A DNA stretch of 53,857 bases from Lysobacteraceae bacterium (lineage in GTDB: Bacteria; Pseudomonadota; Gammaproteobacteria; Xanthomonadales; Xanthomonadaceae): the NCBI GenBank assembly GCA_028868545.1, contig JAGWUF010000013.1, positions 1 through 53,857 on the forward strand, written 5' to 3'. The translations under genes and the position numbers were made by a program. Of the stretch, positions 11,961-25,670 are shown piece by piece; position 1 is the stretch's first letter, and every line of letters starts with the position of its first letter. A model generated the notes under the pieces. The model saw only the letters and a list, made by a program, of their open reading frames with translations. It was not told the DNA's origin and did not search any database.

Positions 11961-13253
11961 TTACGGATTGAGCGCATCCTGGAAGCTCAGCGCCTGTTCG
12001 GTGTGCTGCGCACGCTCGGCAATCCAGTCGATCACCTGCTCTTCCATCACGCGGTTCTGCAGACCCTGCATCAACTGGGGATCGTTGCGGTACAGATCAA
12101 TGACCTGCTGCGGCTGTTCGTAGGTCGAAGCGATCAGGCGCATGGTTTCGTTCAGGCGCTCCGACTCCAGCCGCAGGTCGTTGCGGCGGGCCACTTCGCC
12201 CACCAGCAACGCCACCAGCACGCGCTTGCGCGCCGCATCCTGGAACGCTTCCGCCGTGGCCGTCAGCTGCTGGCCCTGGCGGCGGGCCTGATCCGCAGCA
12301 TTGGCATGCAACGCGTTGGCTTCGCTTTCGACCAGCCGCGGCGGCAGCTCGACGTCCTTGTAGGCCGCCACCAGCTGCTCGCTCACCTCGCGGCGCAGAC
12401 GGTTCATCAGCGCACCCTTGAGCTCGCGCTCCAGATTGCTGCGGATATCGGCCTTGAACTGCTCCAGCTCGCCGCTCTTGACGCCGAAACTGCGAATGAA
12501 CGCCGCATCGATCTCCGGCAGGGATTGCTCGAATACATCCGCCAGGCGGAAGGTCGAAGTGATGGTCTTGCCGGCGAACTGCGCCGCGTGCCAATCGGCA
12601 GGCAGGGTCACGTCGAGCGTCTTTTCCTCGCCCGGCTGCATGCCGGCGAGTGCGGCTTCGACTTCCGGATACATCGACGCCGAACCCAGCACGGTGCTGG
12701 TCTTTTCCACGCCTTCGGCTGGCATGCGCACGCCATCGATGATGCTGGCGGTTTCCACGTTGACCAGGTCGCCGGCCTTGGCCGCACGCTCGACCTTGAC
12801 CCAATTGCCGCGCTGCTGGCGCAGGTTCTCCAGCATGCGCTCGATATCGCCGTCGGCCACTTCCGATGCATGCCGCACCACTTCCAGCTTGCTCATGTCG
12901 AGCTCGCCGAAATCCGGCACCAGCTCGACCGCCGCCACGTACTTCAACTCGCCCTCGGCTGCATCCTCGCCCGGCGACACCTGCGGCAGACCTGCCACGC
13001 GCAACTCGTTTTCGCGCACGGCCTGATCCAGCCCCTGGCGCAGCAGACCGTCCAGGATTTCGGCACGCACCTGGCCGCCGTAACGCTGCTCGACGACCTT
13101 GGTCGGCACCTTGCCGGGGCGGAAGCCCTTGATGCGCACGCTGTGCGCGATCTCGCGCAAACGGCTGCCGATCTGCGCCTCGACATCGCCCGCAGGCAGG
13201 CTGAGGATGACGCGGCGCTCGAGGTTGCCGGTGGATTCGACCGAAACTTGCAT
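11961..13253 (-). CDS. tig: Trigger factor, ribosome-associated chaperone
   Basis: Trigger factor binds at the ribosome exit and shields nascent chains; its middle domain is an FKBP-like prolyl isomerase. The 430-residue protein from ATG 13253 begins [15 protein letters not shown], and the ribosome-docking motif appears as [19 protein letters not shown] near residue 45. The helical C-terminal chaperone domain follows the PPIase domain. A longer open frame to 13418 is ignored because this ATG gives the family N-terminus. It is the first gene of the tig-clpP-clpX set and diverges from the tRNA array. Confidence 0.96.
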   Translation of the reverse strand: MQVSVESTGNLERRVILSLPAGDVEAQIGSRLREIAHSVRIKGFRPGKVPTKVVEQRYGGQVRAEILDGLLRQGLDQAVRENELRVAGLPQVSPGEDAAEGELKYVAAVELVPDFGELDMSKLEVVRHASEVADGDIERMLENLRQQRGNWVKVERAAKAGDLVNVETASIIDGVRMPAEGVEKTSTVLGSASMYPEVEAALAGMQPGEEKTLDVTLPADWHAAQFAGKTITSTFRLADVFEQSLPEIDAAFIRSFGVKSGELEQFKADIRSNLERELKGALMNRLRREVSEQLVAAYKDVELPPRLVESEANALHANAADQARRQGQQLTATAEAFQDAARKRVLVALLVGEVARRNDLRLESERLNETMRLIASTYEQPQQVIDLYRNDPQLMQGLQNRVMEEQVIDWIAERAQHTEQALSFQDALNP

Positions 13254-13389
13254 GATGCGATGACTCCTGGGCGGGCTTGTGCAAGCCCGGTTGCGGGTAC
13301 AAGGGTTGAGACGGGCGCGGCATCGCCACGCGGAACGTGCAAGTTTCGCCGATTTCGGCCGTCCGCGCCAGCATTCCCCGTCGAAGCCC

Positions 13390-13418
13390 GTTGACAGGCG
13401 CCGGGGCGCACCGGACAA
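13390..13418 (+). promoter_or_regulatory. Probable sigma-70 promoter of the tRNA array
   Basis: TTGACA (13390-13395) is followed after 17 bases by GACAAT (13413-13418) and then a GC-rich start region (GTCGGGCC), typical of growth-regulated stable-RNA promoters. Transcription would begin about 80 bases before tRNA-Pro. Confidence 0.52.
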
Positions 13419-13504
13419 TGTCGGGCCTTTCGTAGCGCTGGCGCGTCACGACAGCGAACAGGAAGCATCCTGCCAGGTGTTTCCGGAATGTTCGGTTCCA
13501 TCGG

Positions 13505-13581
13505 CGGGGTATAGCGCAGTCTGGTAGCGCGCCTGCTTTGGGAGCAGGATGTCGGGGGTTCGAATCCCTCTACCCCGACCA
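13505..13581 (+). tRNA. tRNA-Pro (anticodon TGG)
   Basis: Acceptor CGGGGTA pairs with TACCCCG, the anticodon arm CCTGC-TTTGGGA-GCAGG gives TGG, the T arm carries GGTTCGAATCC, and CCA is encoded. First of four tRNA genes in the same direction, 33 bases before tRNA-Arg. Confidence 0.96.
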
Positions 13582-13614
13582 TTCCGGTACCGCGCGATGC
13601 AACCTCCGGCCCGG

Positions 13615-13691
13615 GCGCCCGTAGCTCAACCGGATAGAGCACCGGCCTTCTAAGCCGGTGGTTGCAGGTTCGATTCCTGCCGGGCGCGCCA
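13615..13691 (+). tRNA. tRNA-Arg (anticodon TCT)
   Basis: Acceptor GCGCCCG pairs with CGGGCGC, the anticodon arm CCGGC-CTTCTAA-GCCGG gives TCT (AGA codons), the T arm carries GGTTCGATTCC, and CCA is encoded. AGA is a rare codon in DNA of this GC content. Confidence 0.96.
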
Positions 13692-13717
13692 ATTTGCGTG
13701 GGGAGTGTTTTTTCTAT

Positions 13718-13795
13718 GGTGGCTGTAGCTCAGTTGGTTAGAGTCCTGGATTGTGATTCCAGTTGTCGGGGGTTCGAGTCCCCTCAGCCACCCCA
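13718..13795 (+). tRNA. tRNA-His (anticodon GTG)
   Basis: Acceptor GTGGCTG pairs with CAGCCAC, preceded by the extra 5' G (G-1) opposite discriminator C73 that is the tRNA-His identity element. The anticodon arm CTGGA-TTGTGAT-TCCAG gives GTG, and CCA is encoded. Confidence 0.96.
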
Positions 13796-13849
13796 TTTCA
13801 TCGCGCCTGTTTGCAATACGGTTTTTGTTTGTTAGAATTCCGCTTCTTG

Positions 13850-13925
13850 GGGCCGTTAGCTCAGTTGGTAGAGCAGTTGACTCTTAATCAATAGGTCCAA
13901 GGTTCGAATCCTTGACGGCCCACCA
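13850..13925 (+). tRNA. tRNA-Lys (anticodon CTT)
   Basis: Acceptor GGGCCGT pairs with ACGGCCC, the anticodon loop CTCTTAA gives CTT (AAG codons), the T arm carries GGTTCGAATCC, and CCA is encoded. Last gene of the array, 6 bases before the terminator stem. Confidence 0.96.
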
Positions 13926-13931
13926 ATCCCG

Positions 13932-13965
13932 AAACGCCCGGCTTTCACGCCGGGCGTTTTCTTTT
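13932..13965 (+). terminator. Terminator of the tRNA array
   Basis: An 11-bp perfect stem AAACGCCCGGC with a 6-base loop is followed by TTCTTTT. It ends the four-tRNA transcript and lies 54 bases from the convergent truD stop. Confidence 0.87.
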
Positions 13966-14018
13966 GCCTGGCTCGCGGAACCCGTTCTGGGCGGTGATGC
14001 GGTGGCGCTGCGCTTACC

Positions 14019-15068
14019 TTACAGTGCGGCGGCATCCCCGACTTCGCCCAGCTCGCGCAGCACCGTCGTCGCATAGCAGCCGGGCGGCAGCGTGAAGCGC
14101 AGCTCCAGTGCGTCATCGTCGCGCCACGCCCACGCCAGCTCCGCGGGCCGCAGGCGCAGCGCACGGCGCTCCTGCTTCATGTCCGCGCGCTCCAGCCCGG
14201 CGCGCAGGCGCGATGCGGTATCGCCGGCCAGCGCCACCAGTTCCAGTTCGCGCGCCGCACCGGTGCTGCGCAGCTCGCCCGCGCCCCACAGCGGGCCGCT
14301 GGGATGGATGTCGAACGCATCCAGCCGCGCCTGCAACCCGGGCGTCATCGCTTCCGGCCCGAACACGCTGCGGCTGCCATCCAGCATCCACACTTCGCCA
14401 TCCAGCGGCGCATTCCAGCAACCCGCTTCCACCCGCGCCGACAGCACCCGGTTGAACAGCTCCGACCGCGCCGCCGACAGCAGCAGCGTGCGTTCCTCGC
14501 GCTTCACCCGCCGGCCGGCGAACATCGCCACCGCCTGCTGCACGTTGTCGCCCTTGCGGCCGAAGCGCTGTTCGCCGAAATAATTGGGAACGCCGCATGC
14601 AGCGATCGCGGCCAGCCGCGCCTCGATGTCGGCACGCGTGCCTTGCACATCGCGCAGCACCAGCACGAAGCGGTTGCCGGCCAGCCCGCCGCGCGGCAGC
14701 TTGCGCGCATGCCAGGCATGTTCCAGCACGCGCAGCGCATCGCTTTGCAGTGCGGCGATGTCGGGCGCGATCTTTTTCGGCAGCCACACGCTGAAGCGCT
14801 GGCGGGTGACGGCGTGGCGATCCTTCAGGCCGGCGTAGCCGATCGCCGATTCGTCCACACCCGCCCACTGCGCAATGGTCTTCGCAGCGAAGGCGGTATT
14901 CATGCCGCGCTTCTCGATGGTCAGCAGCAGGTGTTCGCCGGTGCCGCTGGCCTCGAAGCCCGGCAGTTCCTCGACGAAGAAATCCTCCGCGCTGCTGCGG
15001 ATGCGCGCTGCCAGCACCGGCGCGCCGTGGGCGCGGGCGGCCCCGGTCACGCGCGTACCAGCAGGCAC
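14019..15068 (-). CDS. truD: tRNA pseudouridine(13) synthase TruD
   Basis: TruD makes pseudouridine 13 in tRNA-Glu and some other substrates. The 349-residue protein carries the motif [13 protein letters not shown] with catalytic D83, the N-terminal [18 protein letters not shown], and [14 protein letters not shown] of the insertion domain; length fits the family. Its start overlaps the ispF stop by 22 bases, so it is the last gene of the pyrG-kdsA-eno-ftsB-ispD-ispF-truD run and converges on the tRNA array. Confidence 0.95.
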   Translation of the reverse strand: MPAGTRVTGAARAHGAPVLAARIRSSAEDFFVEELPGFEASGTGEHLLLTIEKRGMNTAFAAKTIAQWAGVDESAIGYAGLKDRHAVTRQRFSVWLPKKIAPDIAALQSDALRVLEHAWHARKLPRGGLAGNRFVLVLRDVQGTRADIEARLAAIAACGVPNYFGEQRFGRKGDNVQQAVAMFAGRRVKREERTLLLSAARSELFNRVLSARVEAGCWNAPLDGEVWMLDGSRSVFGPEAMTPGLQARLDAFDIHPSGPLWGAGELRSTGAARELELVALAGDTASRLRAGLERADMKQERRALRLRPAELAWAWRDDDALELRFTLPPGCYATTVLRELGEVGDAAAL

Positions 15069-15526
15069 GCCGCCTGCGCGGCGATGCCTTCGCCGCGACC
15101 GGTGAAGCCGAGCCGCTCGCTGGTGGTGGCCTTCACGCTGACCGCATCGACGGCGATGCCGAGGTCGGTGGCGATCACCTCACGCATCGCCTGCGCATGC
15201 GGCCCGACCTTGGGGCGTTCGCAGATCACGGTGATGTCGCAATTGCCCACCTGCCAGCCGCGCGCGCGGATCAACGCATCGCAATGGCGCACGAAGGCGC
15301 GGCTGTCGGCGCCTTTCCAGCGATCATCCGACGGCGGAAAATACTGGCCGATGTCACCCAGCGCCAGCGCGCCGAGGATGGCATCGCACAGCGCGTGCAG
15401 CGCCACGTCGCCATCGGAATGCGCCAGTACGCCGCGCTCGTGCGCGATGCGCACGCCACCCAACAGCACGTGGTCGCCCTCGCCGAAGGCGTGCACGTCG
15501 AAACCCTGCCCGATGCGGATGTTCAT
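15047..15526 (-). CDS. ispF: 2-C-methyl-D-erythritol 2,4-cyclodiphosphate synthase
   Basis: IspF cyclises CDP-ME 2-phosphate to MEcPP with loss of CMP in the MEP isoprenoid pathway. The 159-residue protein starts [20 protein letters not shown] supplies zinc ligands and [19 protein letters not shown] is the conserved core. The C-terminal segment [21 protein letters not shown] is typical. A longer open frame to 15739 lies inside ispD and is disregarded. The ATG overlaps the ispD stop by 4 bases, so the two MEP-pathway enzymes are translationally coupled. Confidence 0.97.
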   Translation of the reverse strand: MNIRIGQGFDVHAFGEGDHVLLGGVRIAHERGVLAHSDGDVALHALCDAILGALALGDIGQYFPPSDDRWKGADSRAFVRHCDALIRARGWQVGNCDITVICERPKVGPHAQAMREVIATDLGIAVDAVSVKATTSERLGFTGRGEGIAAQAACLLVRA

Positions 15527-16212
15527 GGCTTCCTCGCCAGCAAAAATTCGACCAGCGCCAGGTCGGCCGGCGTGGTCACTTTGATGTTGTCTTCGCGACC
15601 TTCGACCAAGCGTGGGTGCAGGCCCAGCCGCTCCACCGCCATCGCTTCGTCGGTGACGGCGACGCCTGCCGCCCGTGCCGCTTCCAGCGCGCGCCGCAGC
15701 AGGTCGCGGCGGAACGCCTGCGGGGTCAGCGCGCGCCACAAGCGCTCGCGCGGCTCGGTGGTGGCGATGCAGCCGTCGGCATCGGCGCGCTTGAGGGTGT
15801 CGCGCACCGGCGCGGCGAGGATGGCGCCGTCGGCGCAGGCCGTCGCGGCGTCGACCAGCTTGCCGATGTCGCCTTCGCGCAGGTGGGGGCGCGCCGCGTC
15901 GTGCACCAACAGCAGCGCGTCGTCGGCCACGCCTGCCGGCAATGCGCGCAACGCGGCCAGCACCGAGTCGGCGCGCTCAAGACCACCGACGCAGGTGATC
16001 ACCGGCTTGCCATGCAAAGACGTCCATCTCGGCCAATGCGGATCGTCTTGCGCCAGCGCCACCACCGCACCGGCAATGCCCGGGTGCGCCAGCAGCGCGT
16101 CCAGCGCGTGCGCGATCAGCGGCTTGCCGGCAGCGCACAGGTACTGCTTGGGCAGCTCGCCACCGAAGCGACGGCCGCTACCGGCAGCGGGCATCAGCAC
16201 CCATGCGCTCAT
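15523..16212 (-). CDS. ispD: 2-C-methyl-D-erythritol 4-phosphate cytidylyltransferase
   Basis: IspD transfers CMP from CTP to MEP in isoprenoid precursor synthesis. The 229 residues open with the nucleotidyltransferase motif [29 protein letters not shown] and the C-terminal [19 protein letters not shown] are family hallmarks. The start at 16212 is chosen because it gives the family N-terminus and overlaps the ftsB stop in an ATGA arrangement; the frame itself is open much further. It precedes ispF with a 4-base overlap. Confidence 0.96.
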   Translation of the reverse strand: MSAWVLMPAAGSGRRFGGELPKQYLCAAGKPLIAHALDALLAHPGIAGAVVALAQDDPHWPRWTSLHGKPVITCVGGLERADSVLAALRALPAGVADDALLLVHDAARPHLREGDIGKLVDAATACADGAILAAPVRDTLKRADADGCIATTEPRERLWRALTPQAFRRDLLRRALEAARAAGVAVTDEAMAVERLGLHPRLVEGREDNIKVTTPADLALVEFLLARKP

Positions 16213-16565
16213 GGCGTGACCGCAGGCTCCGCCGCCGGCGTCGCGTCGGTGGCAGGCGGTGCCACCGGCGCGGGGATGGCCGTCGCGTGGTCGATCACCC
16301 GGTAAAACGTCTCGTCGGGCTTCACCAGGCCCAGCTCGCTGCGGGCCCGTTCCTCCACCGCCGCACCGCCGCTTTTCAAGTCGGCCACCTCCGCTGCCAG
16401 CGCGTCGTTGCGCGCTTGCAGCCTGGCGTTTTCCACCTCTTGCGTGGCGATCTGCGCGCGCAGGGCCACCACTTCGTGCTGCCCGCCGTTGCCGTACCAC
16501 AGCTTGTATTGCAGCGCCGCCAGCAGCAACGCCAATGCCAGCAGCAGCACGCCGAAACGCTTCAT
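16209..16565 (-). CDS. ftsB: Cell division protein FtsB
   Basis: FtsB is a bitopic inner-membrane divisome protein that forms a complex with FtsL and FtsQ and helps activate septal peptidoglycan synthesis. The 118-residue protein has one N-terminal membrane helix (FGVLLLALALLLAALQYKLWYG), a coiled coil (ALRAQIATQEVENARLQARN) and the conserved ARSELGLVKPDETFYRV segment. A Pro/Ala tail of about 25 residues extends past the core. It lies between eno (12-base gap) and ispD (4-base overlap), its usual place. Confidence 0.95.
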   Translation of the reverse strand: MKRFGVLLLALALLLAALQYKLWYGNGGQHEVVALRAQIATQEVENARLQARNDALAAEVADLKSGGAAVEERARSELGLVKPDETFYRVIDHATAIPAPVAPPATDATPAAEPAVTP

Positions 16566-16577
16566 CGCGCGCCGGGG

Positions 16578-18725
<2,148 letters not shown>

Positions 18726-18733
18726 GGATGCAC

Positions 18734-20425
<1,692 letters not shown>

Positions 20426-20518
20426 CTAGCGGCAAGTGCGGCAAAGCACATGCCCCCGCAGCAAAACCCATTGATTCGCAAGGGGAAACAACTTCCCGGC
20501 ACCCCGAATGACGCGCCC

Positions 20519-21490
20519 TCAATGCGTTTGGCGCGCTCTGTACCACGCCGCCGCGCCGATCAGGCCCAGCAGGCCGTGTTCCAGGGTGTACACCGGTACT
20601 TCGCGCAGCGTGTCCGAAAGCACGCCCTTGTCGAGGAAGCGCTGCATGAAGCCGCCCTGGCGCAGGTAGTGCTGCAAATGGCCGGTCAGGCCGCCCGCCA
20701 GACAGACCGAACGGGCGCGGAAGGTGATGGCCAGATCACCCGCAAAACTGCCGAGCCAGCGACAGAACAAGGCCACGCATTCGGCCGCCAGCAGATCATG
20801 GCCAGCGTCGGCGGCATCCACCAGCTCCGATGGCGCATGCCAGCGCGGCTGCACGCCGCGCAATTCGCAGCAGGCCTGATACAGGTTCATCAGGCCCGGT
20901 CCGGAGAACACGCGCTCGCTGGCCACATGCCCGAACCGCGCCTGCAACAGGCGCACCACGTCCAGCTCGAACGGCGTATTGCCGGCCAGCGCCGCATGCC
21001 CGGCCTCGCTGGGCTGCACCCCGGCACGTCCGCCCTGATCCACCACCAGCGCCGCCCCCAACCCGGTGCCCGGCCCCAGCAGCAGCACCGGCAAGGGCAA
21101 ACCGCTGCCATCGCCCGCACCCACCACCTGCAAATCGGCCAGCGGGATCTGCGGCAAGGCCCAGGCCACGGCCTCGAAATCGTTGATCAGGTGCAGATGC
21201 TCGATGCCGGCTTCGCGGCGGGTCGCGGTCAACGACACACTCCACGGCAAGTTGCTGTTGAGCAGCACGTCACCTTGCAGGACACCGGCGATCGCCACCA
21301 CGCAGGTTTCCGGAAATGCCGCGCCGGCCGCACCGACGTCCTCGCGGAACCGGCGCAGGATGGCAGCCAGGTCGGGAAATTCCGCGCAGGCATAGCGGCG
21401 GTGGAATCCCACCGTGATCGCCTCTCCCGCGACATCCACCAAACCGATCCGGGCAAAGGTGCCGCCCACATCGGCGGCGATCAGCTGCAT
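20519..21490 (-). CDS. glk: Glucokinase
   Basis: Glk phosphorylates glucose to glucose 6-phosphate with ATP in the cytosol. The protein from ATG 21490 has 323 residues, matching the 321 of E. coli Glk. It shows LIAADVGGTFARIGLVD (phosphate 1), LINDFEAVAWALP (sugar contact), LGPGTGLGAALVV (phosphate 2) and the PSEAGHAAL segment. The frame is open upstream to 21673, but that region overlaps parE and lacks conservation. It diverges from parE across 175 bases. Confidence 0.92.
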   Translation of the reverse strand: MQLIAADVGGTFARIGLVDVAGEAITVGFHRRYACAEFPDLAAILRRFREDVGAAGAAFPETCVVAIAGVLQGDVLLNSNLPWSVSLTATRREAGIEHLHLINDFEAVAWALPQIPLADLQVVGAGDGSGLPLPVLLLGPGTGLGAALVVDQGGRAGVQPSEAGHAALAGNTPFELDVVRLLQARFGHVASERVFSGPGLMNLYQACCELRGVQPRWHAPSELVDAADAGHDLLAAECVALFCRWLGSFAGDLAITFRARSVCLAGGLTGHLQHYLRQGGFMQRFLDKGVLSDTLREVPVYTLEHGLLGLIGAAAWYRARQTH

Positions 21491-21665
21491 CACGGCCGCG
21501 CCCGCGTCGGCACGGCCCACACCATCCACCACAAGAACCCCCTCGCCCGACTTGCCGGCCACGCCGGCACGACCCTGTGCCCGCATTGTACGGGCATGCG
21601 TGCAAAACCGGACGCGAAACGACACACTGGCGGGCTTGAGCCCCCCGGAATACCTGCCGCTTCGC

Positions 21666-23555
21666 ATGAACACCCGCTACAACGCCGCCGACATCGAAGT
21701 CCTCTCCGGCCTGGACCCGGTCAAGCGCCGGCCCGGCATGTACACCGACACCAGCCGCCCGAACCATCTGGCGCAGGAAGTCATCGACAACGCGGTGGAC
21801 GAGGCGCTGGCCGGGCATGCGCGCGGCATCGAGGTGGCCCTGCATGCCGACGGCAGCTGCGAAGTGGCCGACGACGGCCGCGGCATGCCGGTGGACATCC
21901 ATCCGGAGGAGAAGATCCCGGGTGTCGAGCTGATCCTCACCCGCCTGCACGCCGGCGGCAAGTTCAGCAACAAGAACTACACCTTCAGCGGCGGCCTGCA
22001 CGGCGTCGGCGTCAGCGTGGTCAACGCGCTGTCGAACAAGGTCGACGTGTTCATCAAGCGCGACGGCAGCGAATACCACATGGCCTTCGCCGACGGCGAC
22101 CGTGCCTCCGCGCTGGCGGTGGTCGGCAGCGTGGGCAAGAAGAACACCGGCACCCGGCTGCGCTTCTGGCCCGACCCGAAATATTTCGATACGCCGAAGT
22201 TCAACCTGCGCGCGCTCAAGCACCTGCTGCGCGCCAAGGCGGTGCTCTGCCCCGGCCTGACCGTCAGCCTGTTCGACGAGGCCAGCGGCGAGCGCCTGCA
22301 GTGGCATTACGAAGACGGCCTGCGCGACTACCTCAAGGGCGAACTGGACGGCCGCGAACTGTTGCCGCCGGAGCTGTTCGTCGGCCAGCTGAAGAAAGAC
22401 ACCGAGGTGGCGGACTGGGCGGTGGCGTGGCTGCCGGAAGGCGAGCTGGTGCAGGAAAGCTACGTCAACCTGATTCCCACCGCCCAGCACGGCACCCACG
22501 TCAACGGCCTGCGCAGCGGCTTCACCGACGCGCTGCGCGAGTTCTGCGATTTCCGCAACCTGCTGCCGCGCGGGGTCAAGCTGGCGCCGGAGGACGTGTG
22601 GGACCGGGTTGCGTTCGTGCTGTCGCTGAAGATGACCGACCCGCAGTTTTCCGGCCAGACCAAGGAGCGCCTGTCCTCGCGGCAGGCCGCGGGCTTCGTC
22701 GAGGGCGCCGCGCACGACGCCTTCAGCCTGTGGCTCAACGCCAATACCGAATTCGGCGAGAAGATCGCGCAACTGGCCATCGAGCGCGCCAGTGCGCGCT
22801 TGAAAACCGAGAAACAAATCGTCCGCAAGAAAGTCACGCAAGGCCCGGCCCTGCCCGGCAAGCTGGCCGACTGCATTTCGCAGGACCTTTCGCGCACCGA
22901 GCTGTTCCTGGTCGAAGGCGACTCCGCCGGCGGCAGCGCCAGGCAAGCGCGCGACAAGGATTTCCAGGCCATCCTGCCGCTGCGCGGCAAGATCCTGAAC
23001 ACCTGGGAAGTGGCTTCCGGGCAGGTGCTGGGTTCGCAGGAAGTGCACGACCTCGCCGTGGCCATCGGCTGCGACCCGGGCAAGGACGAGATCGACGGGC
23101 TGCGCTACGGCAAGATCGTGATCCTGGCCGACGCCGACAGCGACGGCCTGCACATCGCCACCTTGCTCAGCGCGCTGTTCCTGCGCCATTTCCCGGCGCT
23201 GGTCGCCGCCGGCCATGTATTCGTGGCGATGCCGCCGCTGTTCCGCGTGGACGTGGGCAAGCAGGTGTTCTACGCGCTGGACGAGGAAGAAAAGCGCCTG
23301 CTGCTGGAAAAGATCCAGCGCGAGAAACTCAAGGGCCAGGTCCACGTCACCCGCTTCAAGGGCCTGGGCGAAATGAACCCGCAGCAGCTGCGCGAATCCA
23401 CCATGCACGTGGACACCCGCCGGCTGGTGCAGCTCACCGTCGACGACGACACCGCCACCCGCTCGCTGATGGACATGCTGCTGGCGAAGAAGCGCGCTTC
23501 GGATCGGAAGACGTGGCTGGAGCAGAAGGGCGATCTGGCGACGCTGGAGGTATGA
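21666..23555 (+). CDS. parE: DNA topoisomerase IV subunit B
   Basis: ParE is the ATPase half of topoisomerase IV, which with ParC decatenates daughter chromosomes. The 629 residues match E. coli ParE (630), without the extra insert of GyrB. The GHKL ATPase shows EVIDNAVDEALAG, DDGRGMPVD and GGLHGVGVSVVNALS; the Toprim region shows LVEGDSAGGSARQARD and ILADADSDGLHI. The C-terminus contains VTRFKGLGEMNPQQL. ATG 21666 is the first start giving the family N-terminus NAADIEVLSGLDPVKRRPGMY. parC is not in the window. Confidence 0.96.
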   Translation: MNTRYNAADIEVLSGLDPVKRRPGMYTDTSRPNHLAQEVIDNAVDEALAGHARGIEVALHADGSCEVADDGRGMPVDIHPEEKIPGVELILTRLHAGGKFSNKNYTFSGGLHGVGVSVVNALSNKVDVFIKRDGSEYHMAFADGDRASALAVVGSVGKKNTGTRLRFWPDPKYFDTPKFNLRALKHLLRAKAVLCPGLTVSLFDEASGERLQWHYEDGLRDYLKGELDGRELLPPELFVGQLKKDTEVADWAVAWLPEGELVQESYVNLIPTAQHGTHVNGLRSGFTDALREFCDFRNLLPRGVKLAPEDVWDRVAFVLSLKMTDPQFSGQTKERLSSRQAAGFVEGAAHDAFSLWLNANTEFGEKIAQLAIERASARLKTEKQIVRKKVTQGPALPGKLADCISQDLSRTELFLVEGDSAGGSARQARDKDFQAILPLRGKILNTWEVASGQVLGSQEVHDLAVAIGCDPGKDEIDGLRYGKIVILADADSDGLHIATLLSALFLRHFPALVAAGHVFVAMPPLFRVDVGKQVFYALDEEEKRLLLEKIQREKLKGQVHVTRFKGLGEMNPQQLRESTMHVDTRRLVQLTVDDDTATRSLMDMLLAKKRASDRKTWLEQKGDLATLEV

Positions 23556-23636
23556 AGCCACACGTACTGATTGACTCCCCCATGTCCGTTATTCTTGTCC
23601 ATCCCTACTCGCGAAATTGACTGAAGGCACCGCCCA

Positions 23637-25598
23637 ATGAAGATTACGGCTACCGCTCTCGCTTCAGTGTTTGTGTTCGCCTCATCCGCCGAGGCAACTG
23701 CGCAATCCATCAGCTACGCGGATTTCGCAAAGCATGCGGTCATCACTGAAGTGACGATGGCGCCTGACGGCAAGCACATCGCCTTGTCTGTCCCTTCAGC
23801 AGACGGCATGGAAACCCAGCTTCAAATCGTCCCTCTGGATGGCAGCAAGGACGTCCAGGCACTTCGCTTCGGGCGCCAGCAGCACGTCACCGACCTCATC
23901 TGGAGTGCGAACGACCAAATCGTGGTTTCCCGTGCAAAGCGTGACCCCCTGAAGACTCGTCCGGACAGCTATGGCGAGCTCATGAGCTCCGATGTTCGCG
24001 GCAAGACCCAGAACACCCTGTTCGCCTTCGTGCGTGACTCGGGAACGATCAGCGGGCGCCGCAAGGACAAGGGCTTTGCCTCTGTCGCCATGGTTCTGAA
24101 CAACGAACCGGGCAAGGTCCTGGTCGATTTTTCGGCGTGGCCCGACAGAATCGGCGATGAAGATCGCAGCACGACGATCTACAAAGTGGATACCCGCACC
24201 GGCAGCCGCGAACAAGTCGAGTACAGCAGGGAACCTGCCACATTCCAGTTTGATCATGACGGTCGTGCCCGCCTGAAAATCACCAGGGACGGCGATGACA
24301 CGCCGGTGCTCATGTATCGCCCCACGCCTTCGTCCGGTTGGCAAAGCGTACCGAAAGCGCTTGCCGGGTATTCGATGAGCCTGATTTACGTCGCGGCGGA
24401 CAACAATACGGCGTATGCCAGCATCACGGACAAGGATGAGCCGGCCCAACTTTACAAAGTCAATCTTGCCGAGGGCACCAGAGTCAAACTTGCCGGGAAG
24501 GATGACGAGGATATTTCGCGCGTCATGTTCGCCGGCCACGATGGCCCTCCGTTTGCAGTGCTCTACGACGAGGGCAAGCCGTCCGTCCAGTACCTGGATC
24601 CAGCCTCGAAGTGGGCAAGCATGCACGTCGGCCTGCTCAAGGCGTTTCCGGGTCAAATGGTCAGCTTCCTCAACTGGAGCAATGACGACAGCAAGCTGCT
24701 GTTCGCCGTCTGGGGAGATCGCAATCCGGTTGCGTGGTATGTCCTGGACACTGCAAACGGCAACAAAATCCAGCTCATCGATCGCTCGATGCCATGGATC
24801 AAGCCGGAATCGCTTGCGCACACAACCCCCATCAGCTTCAAGACCCGCGATGGCCTGACGCTGCACGGCTTTCTGACCTCGTCCTCGGGCAGTACCCCGC
24901 GCCCGTTGGTCGTGATGCCTCACGGTGGCCCGCATGGCATCTACGATACCTGGGGCTACAACAGCGACGCGCAATTCCTGGCGAGCCGCGGCTACTCGGT
25001 CCTGCAAGTGAATTATCGCGGCTCCGGTGGTCGCGGCAGGCACTTCATCGAAAGCGGGTATCGCGAGTGGGGCGGGAAAATGCAGGATGACCTCGCCGAC
25101 GGGGTGCGTTGGGCCGTCGACAATCACCTGGCCGATGCGTCACGCATCTGCACCTACGGTGCCAGTTATGGCGGCTATGCCGCCTTGATGCAGCCAATCC
25201 GCTATCCCCAGCTTTACAAGTGCGCGATCGGCTATGTCGGCGTTTACGACTTGCAGGTCATGAAAAAGGAAGGCGACGTGAAGGATACCGCCTCGGGACG
25301 TCGTTACCTCGATCGCGTACTGGGCACGGACGATGCCCAGTTGCGTGCATGGTCGCCCGCTCAAAACACCAACCTGATCAAGGTTCCCGTCTTCATCGCG
25401 CAAGGCATGGTCGATCGCCGCGTGCCGATGGAGCAATTCAACGCGCTCAAGAGCTCGTTCAAATCCAGTGGCACACCGCTGGAAACCATGCTTGGCTCGG
25501 GTGAAGGCCACGGGTTCTACAAGCCGGAAAATCGCATTGAACTGTATCGCCGCATGGAAGAATTCCTCGGCAAACACATTGGCACTTCCGGCAAGTAG
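23637..25598 (+). CDS. Secreted S9 family prolyl oligopeptidase-like peptidase
   Basis: The 653-residue protein has a signal peptide (ITATALASVFVFASSAEATAQS), a divergent beta-propeller region (about 30-390) and a C-terminal alpha/beta hydrolase domain. The triad is S510 in YGASYGGYAAL, D593 in GMVDRRVP and H625 in GEGHGFY; MPHGGPHGIYDTWGY is the S9 oxyanion segment. S9C and related peptidases cut short peptides, and here probably in the periplasm. No partner gene is adjacent: it stands alone between parE and a convergent dadA-like gene. Its base composition looks less GC-rich than neighbouring parE. Confidence 0.87.
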   Translation: MKITATALASVFVFASSAEATAQSISYADFAKHAVITEVTMAPDGKHIALSVPSADGMETQLQIVPLDGSKDVQALRFGRQQHVTDLIWSANDQIVVSRAKRDPLKTRPDSYGELMSSDVRGKTQNTLFAFVRDSGTISGRRKDKGFASVAMVLNNEPGKVLVDFSAWPDRIGDEDRSTTIYKVDTRTGSREQVEYSREPATFQFDHDGRARLKITRDGDDTPVLMYRPTPSSGWQSVPKALAGYSMSLIYVAADNNTAYASITDKDEPAQLYKVNLAEGTRVKLAGKDDEDISRVMFAGHDGPPFAVLYDEGKPSVQYLDPASKWASMHVGLLKAFPGQMVSFLNWSNDDSKLLFAVWGDRNPVAWYVLDTANGNKIQLIDRSMPWIKPESLAHTTPISFKTRDGLTLHGFLTSSSGSTPRPLVVMPHGGPHGIYDTWGYNSDAQFLASRGYSVLQVNYRGSGGRGRHFIESGYREWGGKMQDDLADGVRWAVDNHLADASRICTYGASYGGYAALMQPIRYPQLYKCAIGYVGVYDLQVMKKEGDVKDTASGRRYLDRVLGTDDAQLRAWSPAQNTNLIKVPVFIAQGMVDRRVPMEQFNALKSSFKSSGTPLETMLGSGEGHGFYKPENRIELYRRMEEFLGKHIGTSGK

Positions 25599-25615
25599 CC
25601 AAAGGCTTCTTGTCC

Positions 25616-25649
25616 CCGGAAAGGGCGGCCCAGCCGCCCTTTCCGGTTT
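25616..25649. terminator. Bidirectional terminator hairpin between peptidase and dadA-like gene
   Basis: A perfect 14-bp stem CCGGAAAGGGCGGC with a 3-base loop lies between two convergent genes, 17 bases after the peptidase stop and 24 bases before the dadA-like stop. Only TTT follows on the plus strand, so efficiency is uncertain. Confidence 0.65.
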
Positions 25650-25670
25650 GCCGGAAAAGCTGTTCGAGCA

